In this document: positions 1 to 6,012 of the stretch, one piece after another
Position numbering within the stretch: the first letter of the stretch is position 1
How the letters are laid out: the number at the start of each line of letters is the position of its first letter
Source of the DNA: a virus
Length of the DNA: 25,954 nt
Virus record (IMG/VR): IMGVR_UViG_3300048571_000220
Location: 1 to 25,954 of that record
Direction: 5' to 3' (one strand)
Made by a program: the position numbers and the translations under genes
The notes under the pieces: generated by a model
Seen by the model: the letters and a program-made list of their open reading frames with translations, nothing else
The model's database searches: none
What the model was told of the DNA's origin: nothing

Positions 1-72
1 TATAACATATATTTTTAATAATGTCAACCTTTTTTTAAAAAAAGATGCCTTTTATTTGAATATATTAAAAAA
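1..72 (-). repeat. 72-base direct repeat carrying a leftward promoter (copy 1, cut by window edge)
   Basis: Bases 1-72 are identical to 22711-22782. Read on the minus strand, the repeat begins with the U-tract of a terminator, passes an A/T palindrome of seven T and seven A flanked by C and G (29-44, possible UP element) and reaches a perfect -35 TTGACA (plus bases 22-27). The matching -10 box would start at base 4 and run off the window; only TATA of it is visible, but copy 2 shows TATACT. A leftward gene is therefore expected just outside the left edge. The repeat may extend further left than can be seen. Confidence 0.85.
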
Positions 73-90
73 TATCCTAAAATAGGATAT
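72..90 (-). terminator. Intrinsic terminator for leftward transcript
   Basis: The inverted repeat ATATCCT (72-78) / AGGATAT (84-90), with loop AAAAT, is followed on the minus strand by five U (plus bases 67-71). It sits exactly at the edge of the 72-base repeat, whose U-tract it uses. Nothing with coding potential lies between it and the leftward promoter at 184-193, so it probably ends a short non-coding RNA. Confidence 0.6.
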
Positions 91-178
91 TCAAGAAATT
101 TTATATTATCAAATAAATTAACTAAAAAGGGTTTTTTGTCATACCAGGAGTGGTATTGTGTCTGTAGAATTAACTACA
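72..178 (-). ncRNA. Candidate small non-coding RNA, leftward, with CUCC loop
   Basis: The extended -10 box TGTTATAAT on the minus strand (plus 184-192) would start a transcript near 177. That RNA would hold a 5' hairpin (TGTAG-TTAATT-CTACA, plus 163-178), a second hairpin with a six-pair stem and loop CUCC (ATACCA/TGGTAT, plus 141-156), a short A/U stretch and the terminator at 72-90, about 105 nt in all. There is no usable reading frame with a ribosome site. The loop exposes ACUCCU, which is complementary to AGGAGU-type Shine-Dalgarno sites. Structure and signals are visible; the RNA itself and any target are inferred. The hairpin at 163-178 could instead be an operator. Confidence 0.45.
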
Positions 179-183
179 TATAT

Positions 184-193
184 ATTATAACAT
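184..193 (-). promoter_or_regulatory. Leftward extended -10 promoter with operator-like word
   Basis: The minus strand reads ATGTTATAAT followed by ATATATGTAG. The 10-base word ATGTTATAAT is identical to rightward promoters at 403, 3990, 8494 and 19267. No good -35 box lies 17 bases upstream, so it would work as an extended -10 promoter. The adjoining word CTACATATATA (174-184) recurs at 308-318 and 22699-22709, each time over the -10 to +1 part of a leftward promoter. Confidence 0.5.
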
Positions 194-296
194 GTTTTTT
201 AAATAAAAAAATAAATTTAATTAATAATGATTAAAAAAAATCAAAATCAATCAAATTTAAATATAAAATTTGGTAAAAAATTATACTTTTTTTTGC

Positions 297-326
297 AGTG
301 AATTTCACTACATATATATTATAGCA
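297..326 (-). promoter_or_regulatory. Second leftward extended -10 promoter with palindrome
   Basis: The minus strand reads TGC-TATAAT (plus 318-326), then the shared word ATATATGTAG, then a perfect 13-base palindrome AGTGAA-T-TTCACT (297-309). It lies about 134 bases upstream of the other leftward promoter and would run in tandem with it. The palindrome at the expected start site could be a repressor operator or a 5' stem of the transcript. No -35 consensus is visible. Confidence 0.4.
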
Positions 327-383
327 GAATAATCATATTTTTTATTTAGTTTCTATTTGTTTTTATTTATTTTTAAAAATTGT

Positions 384-412
384 TTGACTTTCTTTAAATT
401 TTATGTTATAAT
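384..412 (+). promoter_or_regulatory. Consensus sigma-70-type promoter of the replication operon
   Basis: TTGACT (384-389), a 17-base spacer and TATAAT (407-412), with TG at 404-405 giving an extended -10 element. Transcription should start near 419 and enter the leader described next. It is the strongest promoter in the window by consensus and the only one in front of the initiator and helicase genes. Confidence 0.85.
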
Positions 413-463
413 ATATCTTGTATCAAATTCAGAAAAGAATTAAAAATCTAGCCGTAGGAAGCT

Positions 464-499
464 ATGATGAAAGATTGGAAAAAGACACTATTGAATTAA
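464..499 (+). CDS. Leader peptide of attenuator (MMKDWKKTLLN)
   Basis: This is an 11-codon reading frame between the promoter at 384-412 and the terminator hairpin at 531-559. AGGA at 456-459 serves the second ATG (467) at good spacing, so the peptide may be only 10 residues. It contains one Trp and three Lys codons ahead of codons that form strand 1 of a folding switch (487-492). Its stop codon TAA (497-499) touches the start of strand 2 (498-506). The position, the ribosome site and the overlap with the alternative hairpins suggest a translated regulatory peptide rather than a functional protein. Confidence 0.5.
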   Translation: MMKDWKKTLLN

Positions 500-559
500 G
501 AATAGTAAATTCCTATAATCAATTTTTCGTCACTATTCTTAGCTGAGTAGTGTTTTTTT
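487..559 (+). promoter_or_regulatory. Transcription attenuator with alternative hairpins 1:2, 2:3 and 3:4
   Basis: Four strands can pair in exclusive ways. Strand 1 ACTATT (487-492) pairs with AATAGT (501-506). Strand 2 AAGAATAGT (498-506) pairs perfectly over nine bases with ACTATTCTT (532-540). Strand 3 CACTATTC (531-538) pairs over eight bases with GAGTAGTG (545-552), leaving loop TTAGCT, and is followed by seven T (553-559). The last is an intrinsic terminator and the 2:3 pairing destroys it. This is the layout of a ribosome-controlled attenuator. The initiator gene starts 39 bases beyond the U-tract. Confidence 0.65.
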
Positions 560-597
560 ATGTTTCAAAAATGTTTCAAAAAATTAAAGGAGGGACA

Positions 598-1323
598 ATG
601 AATAGGGGTTTTTTAAAACTGCAAAGAAGAATATTGGATTGGGAATGGTATACTGACGTAAACACTAAATCTGTATTTATTCATTTATTACTAAAAGCAA
701 ATGTTAAAGAAAGTAGATTTCATGGGCACGAAATACCAATCGGAAGTTGTGTCATTGGCAGGAATGCTTTGAGTCAACAATTAGGAATTAGTGAAAGCCA
801 AGTACGAACAGCTCTTTTGAAATTAGAGAAATCAGGAGAAATCACAAAGAAAGCGACCAACAGATTTACCATCATAAATATCGCCAATTACAAGGAATAC
901 AACAATTCAGGAGCATCACTTCCGCCAACAAGTAACCAACAAGTGGCCAACGAACAACCAACAAGTAACCAACAAGTGGCCACATCTAAAGAATTTAAGA
1001 AGTTAAGAAGTAAAGAAGTAAAGAAAAAAGATAATTTAGAAGAGGCGGATTTGCTTTTTGAAGAAATGAAAGAAATACTTTACAAATATTATCCAAATTC
1101 TTCAAATAAATTAAATACAACAACAACAAAAAAAAAGTTGAAAACAAAATTAAGTGAAAAAGAATTCATAATCAAAGGATTAAATAATTATTTAAAAGAA
1201 TCGAAAAATAAAGGAACAGAATTAACGTTCATAAAAGGTTTAACAACTTTTTTGAATCAGGAGACTTACTTAGATTATCAAGAAACAAATATTAAAGAAA
1301 GGTATGAATTAGCATATTGGTAA
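598..1323 (+). CDS. Phage replication initiator, winged-helix type
   Basis: This is a 241-residue protein that probably binds the phage origin and loads the helicase encoded next. Residues 1-105 resemble the N-terminal winged-helix domain of phage replisome-organiser/DnaD-like proteins: a start around RGFLKLQRRILDWEWY, a helix-turn-helix near 56-80 (LSQQLGISESQVRTALLKLEKSG) and a wing near 85-98. Residues 110-130 are an 11-residue repeat (PTSNQQVANEQ) encoded by DNA iterons. The C-terminal part (150-241) is helical and not diagnostic. ATG 598 is preceded by AAAGGAGGG (587-594); an in-frame GTG at 550 lies inside the terminator and is rejected. Gene order (initiator then DnaB) supports the call; the precise family is uncertain. 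Confidence 0.75.
   Translation: MNRGFLKLQRRILDWEWYTDVNTKSVFIHLLLKANVKESRFHGHEIPIGSCVIGRNALSQQLGISESQVRTALLKLEKSGEITKKATNRFTIINIANYKEYNNSGASLPPTSNQQVANEQPTSNQQVATSKEFKKLRSKEVKKKDNLEEADLLFEEMKEILYKYYPNSSNKLNTTTTKKKLKTKLSEKEFIIKGLNNYLKESKNKGTELTFIKGLTTFLNQETYLDYQETNIKERYELAYW
925..979 (+). repeat. Five tandem 11-base iterons, candidate replication origin
   Basis: Units start at 925, 936, 947, 958 and 969: CCAACAAGTAA, CCAACAAGTGG, CCAACGAACAA, CCAACAAGTAA, CCAACAAGTGG. An 11-base period places every site on the same face of the helix. A purine-rich stretch with an 8-base period (about 995-1027, AAGAAGT units) follows, and the surroundings are very AT-rich. Iterons plus an unwinding region inside the initiator gene match the plan of lambda ori inside gene O. 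Function is inferred. Confidence 0.6.
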
Positions 1324-1355
1324 TTATTATTAATTAATATAAAAAAGGAGAAACA

Positions 1356-2594
1356 ATGAACAACAATCTAGCAAATCAAATCGCTGAAGTCACAATATTG
1401 ACAGGTGTAATGCACAATAATAACAATATTAATAAATTTGAATATTTTACAGAAGAATATTTTTCGCAAAATTATCTGAAGGCAATATTTTTAGAAATGT
1501 TAAATTTACATAAAAATAAAAAAGAAATAAATTTTTTAAGTTTGAGTGTAAATTTAAAAAAAGAAGTAATCGAAGACTTCGCGGAACAAATATCAGATAT
1601 TTCTCAAGCAATTGATACCAATGAATTTGTTTCGGTTGTAGAAGAATTGTTTGTAAAAAGAGAAGTCAGAAAAAAAATAATAGAGATAAATTCAAAAATT
1701 GCGGATGTATCGTTGAATGAAATCGAAGAAGATATTAATAAACTAGATTTTTTCATGAAACAAAAATCAAACTCAGGAATTGAAACCTACGATGAACAAA
1801 TTCACAATTTTGAAAAACACTTGTTTAGTGACGAACAAATGAACTTTAAAGCAACAGGATTTAATAAATTCGACAATCACGTAAAATTGCGAGATGGCGA
1901 CACGTACATAGTAGCGGCTGCTACCGGTATCGGTAAAAGTACGTTTACGCAAGCGATGTCAATTGAATTGGCGAAAAAGGGTGGAAAAGGAGTTTTATTT
2001 TCGTTAGAAATGTCCAAAAATGTAATTTTAAAAAAACAGGTTGCAAATTTACTTGGTGTAAATTACGATGAAATTGATAAAAATCATAAATTTAGAAATT
2101 CTCAATTAAATGAAAATATCAAACTAGCTGTAAATGAATTAAAGCAGAAAAAGCAACAAATTCACGTAATTGATACTTTTGATATTCCAATCGAAAAAGT
2201 AAAAATAATTTCAAGGGATTTGAAGAAAAAAAACGAACTAGACTTTTTGGTGATTGACCAAATCGGGCACATTTCAACGCACGTGAAATCTGATAAAATG
2301 GCTAAAATGCATTTGCTTTCTTGGGAGTTCAGAAAATTAGCACACGAGTTGCAAATACCAATTATTATACTTTGCCAATTGAATCGGGGTGTAGAAACAG
2401 AAACGCCTGGAATTCATCATATTGCTGAAAGTAGTGATTTGGCCAGAGACGCCAGCGGAGTGATTTTGCTCTCATCAGAAAGAGATGATCCAAATGCTGT
2501 TTTGGATGTAACAATTGTAAAAAATCGTTACGGTAGCAATGGTAAGATTGCATATGCAAAAGAATTCGCAAAAACAAGAATACTAGAAATGTAA
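1356..2594 (+). CDS. DnaB-type replicative DNA helicase
   Basis: This 412-residue hexameric helicase unwinds DNA ahead of the phage replication fork using ATP. Residues 1-100 match the helical DnaB N-terminal domain. The RecA-like core starts near 165. Walker A is AAATGIGKST (187-196; the first Gly of the motif is Ala, as in many DnaB proteins), followed by VLFSLEMS (213-220). Walker B is FLVIDQ (297-302). LCQLNRGVE (339-347) carries the sensor Gln, DLARDASGVI follows at 361-370, and KNRYGSNG (389-396) is the arginine-finger region. It is slightly shorter than cellular DnaB (about 450-470). ATG 1356 follows AAAGGAG, 32 bases after the initiator, so both genes are probably co-transcribed. No separate loader gene is visible. 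Confidence 0.93.
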   Translation: MNNNLANQIAEVTILTGVMHNNNNINKFEYFTEEYFSQNYLKAIFLEMLNLHKNKKEINFLSLSVNLKKEVIEDFAEQISDISQAIDTNEFVSVVEELFVKREVRKKIIEINSKIADVSLNEIEEDINKLDFFMKQKSNSGIETYDEQIHNFEKHLFSDEQMNFKATGFNKFDNHVKLRDGDTYIVAAATGIGKSTFTQAMSIELAKKGGKGVLFSLEMSKNVILKKQVANLLGVNYDEIDKNHKFRNSQLNENIKLAVNELKQKKQQIHVIDTFDIPIEKVKIISRDLKKKNELDFLVIDQIGHISTHVKSDKMAKMHLLSWEFRKLAHELQIPIIILCQLNRGVETETPGIHHIAESSDLARDASGVILLSSERDDPNAVLDVTIVKNRYGSNGKIAYAKEFAKTRILEM

Positions 2595-2646
2595 TTTTCT
2601 TTTTGGATGAATTTTTAAGCGCATCGATAAAAAAACGCAAAATTAG

Positions 2647-2655
2647 TGGTATAAT
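2647..2655 (+). promoter_or_regulatory. Extended -10 promoter for accessory gene
   Basis: TGG-TATAAT (2647-2655) lies 44 bases before the chosen ATG at 2699. No convincing -35 box is visible. It falls inside an upstream extension of the reading frame (from 2603), which argues that the true gene starts at 2699. Confidence 0.5.
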
Positions 2656-2698
2656 ATATTTATATCTGGATAAAATAAAAAACAAAATAGGAGAATTT

Positions 2699-3109
2699 AT
2701 GAATAAAAATATGACAATCGAAGAATTAAACGTTACGAATCTTAAAAATGAAAAAACAATAGAATTGGTAGAATTTATGAAAAAAAACTTTATGAGCGAG
2801 GAAGGCGATATTTATGTCGACGGCATGGACTTCAGCCAATTTGAAGGTAATGTGTATATCAACAATTCAATCTTTTTAAATGATGTTTCATTCTCTCACA
2901 CCATGGTGATAAAAGGAGATTTTTATTGCGAGTGCAATAATGTGGGCGGTAGCATCTACCAAACGATGCAAAAAAGCGGAAACAGAATATCTCAAAATGG
3001 GCACTCTGCCTATAACGGGATTTTGGAGGGGGGCCACATTGTGAAAACACCTCAAGTTCGAGTCGAGCCACAATTGAGAGGAACTTTCGCAGCGAAAACA
3101 CCAGAATAA
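2699..3109 (+). CDS. Hypothetical beta-rich protein, accessory
   Basis: This is a 136-residue protein that I do not recognise. The N-terminal 30 residues are charged and helical; residues 36-90 alternate hydrophobic and polar positions with repeated Gly/Asn turns (GDIYVDGMDFSQFEGNVYI and onwards), which suggests a beta-solenoid or bactofilin-like stack, though I cannot prove it. The C-terminus is Gly/Pro-rich. ATG 2699 follows ATAGGAG; the frame is open upstream to 2603, but that stretch contains the promoter at 2647-2655. It is the first of three self-standing genes between the helicase and the terminase. Confidence 0.7.
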   Translation: MNKNMTIEELNVTNLKNEKTIELVEFMKKNFMSEEGDIYVDGMDFSQFEGNVYINNSIFLNDVSFSHTMVIKGDFYCECNNVGGSIYQTMQKSGNRISQNGHSAYNGILEGGHIVKTPQVRVEPQLRGTFAAKTPE

Positions 3110-3135
3110 AATCAAATAAACTAAAAAGGAGAAAT

Positions 3136-3453
3136 ATGAATAATTCAAATAATAGAAGTAGATTTGAAGGAACTTTAGCAGGGCAAATAGGAATAAATAT
3201 ATTAGTTTGTTTAATAATAATATTCAGTTTTGGATTCGCAGCACCGTTTGCGTTAGTTTTGAAATATGATTACGAAGCAAAAAATACTTTTATAAATAAC
3301 CAGCAGTTAGAGTTTGACGGAACAGGAATCCAGTTGTTTGGTTCTTGGTTGAAATGGAGTTTACTAACAATAATTACATTTGGCATTTATGGTTTTTGGT
3401 TTTCCTTAAATTTAAAAAAGTGGAGAACTAAGCACACTTCATTAGTTTTATAA
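3136..3453 (+). CDS. DUF898/YjgN-like small membrane protein
   Basis: This 105-residue membrane protein starts with a 16-residue polar head, then has a hydrophobic segment at about 17-43 and a second at about 74-91. The block LEFDGTGIQLFGSWLKW (56-72), followed by ITFGIYGFW and LKKWRTKHT, matches the conserved core of DUF898 (YjgN-type) membrane proteins, which are chromosomal and of unknown function. It represents only about one unit of the usual longer protein. It follows the previous gene by 26 bases with AAAGGAG, and probably shares its transcript. A host-like membrane gene in this position suggests a moron, perhaps changing the host envelope. Confidence 0.7.
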   Translation: MNNSNNRSRFEGTLAGQIGINILVCLIIIFSFGFAAPFALVLKYDYEAKNTFINNQQLEFDGTGIQLFGSWLKWSLLTIITFGIYGFWFSLNLKKWRTKHTSLVL

Positions 3454-3473
3454 AATTTAATTAAGCATATCGC

Positions 3474-3502
3474 TTGACAAGGAAAGTAATTAATTATATA
3501 AT
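3474..3502 (+). promoter_or_regulatory. Perfect sigma-70-type promoter for accessory gene
   Basis: TTGACA (3474-3479), a 17-base spacer and TATAAT (3497-3502) match the consensus at all twelve positions. The start should be near G3509 (transcript begins GAGC). The 75-base leader holds a small stem GTTAA-AAA-TTAAC just before the ribosome site. Such a promoter would be active in the host without any phage factor. Confidence 0.88.
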
Positions 3503-3584
3503 TATTTTGAGCAGTAGGCGATAAAATGATTTAAACCACAAAAAACAAACGTTAAAAATTAACACCAAGGAGCAAATAAAAAAT

Positions 3585-3956
3585 ATGAAAAGAAAAAATA
3601 TGAAAAACAATAAATACAATATCAACTTAAATGAATTTAAAAAATTACTAATAAACAGAGTTACACTTTTCGGCGCAACTAAAGACCTAAATACTTTAAG
3701 CGCATTTACATTATTAAATAAAAAAAGCAAATCGCCAATTATAAATTTTATAAAATTCTTATTTTATTCAGAGTTTAAAAAAATAAAATTCTTAAAAGAT
3801 TGCGGATTTGCGCACGAGCAAATATTATATGATAAAGAAGGTAATAAATTAGATATTGAAGAATTTAATTCTAGGCCTGACGATGAAGTTGGCTGCATGT
3901 GTGAATATAAAGTAATAAATATGTTATACAAATCGTCGTGCAAAAAATATGAATAA
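3585..3956 (+). CDS. Hypothetical protein, single-gene transcription unit
   Basis: This 123-residue, Lys/Asn-rich protein matches no family I recognise. It is predicted to be mainly helical, with a cluster of Cys residues near the C-terminus (GCMCEY at 105-110 and a Cys in the final tail). AAGGAG lies 12 bases before the first ATG (3585); a second ATG at 3600 is an alternative start. The gene has its own consensus promoter (3474-3502) and its own terminator (3952-3978), so it is an independent cassette, as expected of a lysogeny-expressed moron. Confidence 0.65.
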   Translation: MKRKNMKNNKYNINLNEFKKLLINRVTLFGATKDLNTLSAFTLLNKKSKSPIINFIKFLFYSEFKKIKFLKDCGFAHEQILYDKEGNKLDIEEFNSRPDDEVGCMCEYKVINMLYKSSCKKYE

Positions 3957-3978
3957 TTCTTAAATGAATTATTTTTTT
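3952..3978 (+). terminator. Intrinsic terminator after accessory gene
   Basis: The stem AATAATTC (3952-3959) / GAATTATT (3966-3973), with loop TTAAAT, is followed by five T. The stop codon TAA (3954-3956) is inside the stem. A different nine-pair stem (TTCTTAAAT 3957-3965 / ATTTAAGAA 3979-3987) overlaps it and would exclude it. Confidence 0.75.
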
Positions 3979-3989
3979 ATTTAAGAAAT

Positions 3990-3999
3990 ATGTTATAAT
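3990..3999 (+). promoter_or_regulatory. Extended -10 promoter of the head gene operon
   Basis: This is the word ATGTTATAAT without a clear -35 box. It precedes the terminase genes and probably starts the late head transcript near 4006. The shared 10-base word links it with promoters at 403, 8494 and 19267. Confidence 0.55.
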
Positions 4000-4034
4000 A
4001 ATATTATAAAAAAATTATAAAAAATTGGAGGAGC

Positions 4035-4145
4035 ATGGAAATCTAAAAAAAGAAAATAAAAATAAAAAACAATAAAAATCCTGTAAAAAAAAATAAAAAT
4101 TTCTACATAAAAAAATTAAAAAGAAACGGTGATACTAGAACTGAA
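4035..4145 (+). other. Probable 5' part of the small terminase gene, interrupted by UAA at codon 4
   Basis: ATG 4035 has GGAGGAG directly upstream (4027-4033) and is in frame with the small terminase, but reads ATG GAA ATC TAA. From 4047 the same frame stays open for 33 codons up to 4146, although the stretch holds about ten stop triplets in the other two frames. The encoded part is very Lys/Asn-rich. No other good start with a ribosome site exists before 4146. This could be stop readthrough, a nonsense mutation, a sequence error or a minimal upstream reading frame. Confidence 0.45.
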
Positions 4146-4646
4146 TTGACACTTTCTAAATTCACTTTGCCGCAATTAAGAATAATGAGCCCTAAATTAG
4201 ATGACGCTCCAACCGGAAAAGAATTAATCATGTCCGCTGAAGAAATATTAGAAAAGTGCTATGAATATTTAGAGTCAGCTTATACGAACAAAAGCGACGG
4301 TGCAAAAAAAATGGATATAGTAACCTTGTCCGGATTAAATAAATTTATCGGGTTTGGATATATCTATGTTCAGAAGCACCCTCATTATATTCAAATTAAA
4401 GAAGAAATAGCGCTTTTGTTGGAGGAGCATATCCTCGTGGCTACTTCGCGAGGGGACATTCCAAATCAATTTGCTTCCTTCTTTTTGAAGAATAGATATG
4501 AGTATTCTGATAATAAAAATCGTGATGAAATTTACAAAGAAGAATTAAAATTAAAAAAGAAAGCAAACGAGATTATTTCAAATCGTGAGGATGAAATAGA
4601 TTTGTCGGACGAAGAATTATTAGCTATAATTTCGAAAGATTTGTAA
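4146..4646 (+). CDS. terS: Terminase small subunit
   Basis: This 166-residue product (from TTG 4146) is assigned as the small terminase mainly because it directly precedes the large terminase by one base; small terminases bind the packaging site and hand DNA to the motor. The sequence is helical and charged, with a central segment (YEYLESAYTNKSDGAKKMD, then a Gly-rich turn) and an acidic C-terminal tail (EIDLSDEELLAIISKDL) of the kind that contacts the large subunit. A clear DNA-binding helix-turn-helix is not obvious. The start is doubtful: TTG 4146 has no good ribosome site, and the open frame continues upstream to 4047. The gene probably begins at ATG 4035 if its UAA is bypassed. Confidence 0.65.
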   Translation: MTLSKFTLPQLRIMSPKLDDAPTGKELIMSAEEILEKCYEYLESAYTNKSDGAKKMDIVTLSGLNKFIGFGYIYVQKHPHYIQIKEEIALLLEEHILVATSRGDIPNQFASFFLKNRYEYSDNKNRDEIYKEELKLKKKANEIISNREDEIDLSDEELLAIISKDL

Positions 4647-4647
4647 A

Positions 4648-5985
4648 ATGGAAAATATATCTAAAGACCAGGCTCGATTAATTCTAGCAAAAAGAATTGC
4701 CAGGAGTAATTTTCGAAGTTTTTGCTATTTTATGAATTATGATTTTTTCAAAACAAGAGAACCACATTTTTCAAAAATAGCAAAAGAGTTAGACTCTCTT
4801 TCTAAAAATGGCGGGCGACTATCAATCAATACTCCGCCCAGATTTGGAAAGAGTACGATTAGCAATTACTTTATTTGCTATTTATTATTAATTGAGTTTG
4901 ACAGAGCAATATTAAGAGCATCATATTCAGCCAGCCTGTCGCAAGAACTTAACTCGCAAGTTCGAGAAATTATTAAAACAAGTAAATTTTCATCACTACA
5001 AAAATTTGATTTTGATGAAATAGAAAATAACAAAACAAAATTAAGATTTGCAGGTAGGCACAGAGCATCCCTTTACGCCTCTTCCGTCGGCGGTTCAACG
5101 ACTGGTTTTGGTGGGGACACTATAATATCAGACGATTTATACAAGGACCATACAGAGGCCCTCAGTGACACTGTGAACAACAAAACTATAACATGGTACC
5201 ATTCAGCATTTCAATCTCGCTTGGATGGTGAAAAAAAAATTGAGCTGATGATAGGGACCAGGTGGCGTACTGAAGAACTGACTGACGTTTTGGAAAAAAA
5301 AGGATACTTTGATAATTCGATTATAATTAGGGCTTTAAATGAAGATGGAAAATCTTTCAATGAAAAAGTAAAAAAAACTTCTGAGTTAAAAGAGCTTCAA
5401 AGTTTAATGCATCCAAGAATATTTAATTCGATGTATCAGCAGAATCCAATGGAAAGTTTCGAAGAGTTGATTACACTTTCAGATATTAGATATTTAAAAA
5501 AATATAATCCTTCAAATTTCACTAACAGAATAATGGTAGTCGATATTGCTGATGAAGGTTCGGATAGTACTACCGCCGTTGTTGCAGATGTTTATGATGA
5601 TGATGTGGTAATATTAGACTTATTAACTGATGATAATAATTTGGATATTGTACGTGCACGATTAATAAATATGGCTGTTATTTATGACCCTATTTTTAAA
5701 ATAGAAAAAAATAATAATAGTTATTTTGGGCGTAAAATTTGTGAAGAATTAAAAGAAAAAAATATTAGGGCCATGAGGTTTTCGTCTTCGCAAAACAAAA
5801 GAAACAAAATTCTTTTAAATGCTCATGAAATAAAAAAATTTAAATTTATTGAAAATCAGGATAGTGAATATAATACATTCATTAGAAAAGTGTGTAAATA
5901 CGATTTGACAAATTCAAATCAACATGACGACGAAATCGACGTCCTAGCGATGCTTGTAAATGAAATTTATAAAATGAGGAAATAA
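4648..5985 (+). CDS. terL: Terminase large subunit
   Basis: This 445-residue packaging motor translocates DNA into the prohead with ATP and cuts it with a nuclease domain. Walker A is TPPRFGKST (62-70), Walker B is IISDD (159-163) and the coupling motif is GTRW (203-206). SMYQQNP (261-267) closes the ATPase part, as in gp17-type terminases. The RNase H-like nuclease begins with VVDIADEGSDST (297-308, first catalytic Asp 299) and ends with HDDEIDVLAML (426-436, last catalytic Asp). Length fits the family. It starts one base after the small terminase stop, a sign of translational coupling. I am confident of the function; the packaging type (cos or pac) cannot be told. Confidence 0.95.
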   Translation: MENISKDQARLILAKRIARSNFRSFCYFMNYDFFKTREPHFSKIAKELDSLSKNGGRLSINTPPRFGKSTISNYFICYLLLIEFDRAILRASYSASLSQELNSQVREIIKTSKFSSLQKFDFDEIENNKTKLRFAGRHRASLYASSVGGSTTGFGGDTIISDDLYKDHTEALSDTVNNKTITWYHSAFQSRLDGEKKIELMIGTRWRTEELTDVLEKKGYFDNSIIIRALNEDGKSFNEKVKKTSELKELQSLMHPRIFNSMYQQNPMESFEELITLSDIRYLKKYNPSNFTNRIMVVDIADEGSDSTTAVVADVYDDDVVILDLLTDDNNLDIVRARLINMAVIYDPIFKIEKNNNSYFGRKICEELKEKNIRAMRFSSSQNKRNKILLNAHEIKKFKFIENQDSEYNTFIRKVCKYDLTNSNQHDDEIDVLAMLVNEIYKMRK

Positions 5986-6012
5986 AAAAAAATAAAACAA
6001 GGAGTTTTAAAA

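Noticed and set aside
158-190. Short GTG frame after GGAG on the plus strand, as a leader peptide
   Set aside because: No rightward promoter lies upstream, and GGAG is the loop of an inverted repeat better explained by the leftward RNA.
560-601. Second small frame (13 codons) overlapping the initiator start
   Set aside because: Its ATG follows directly on the U-tract of the terminator with no ribosome site; it is probably chance.
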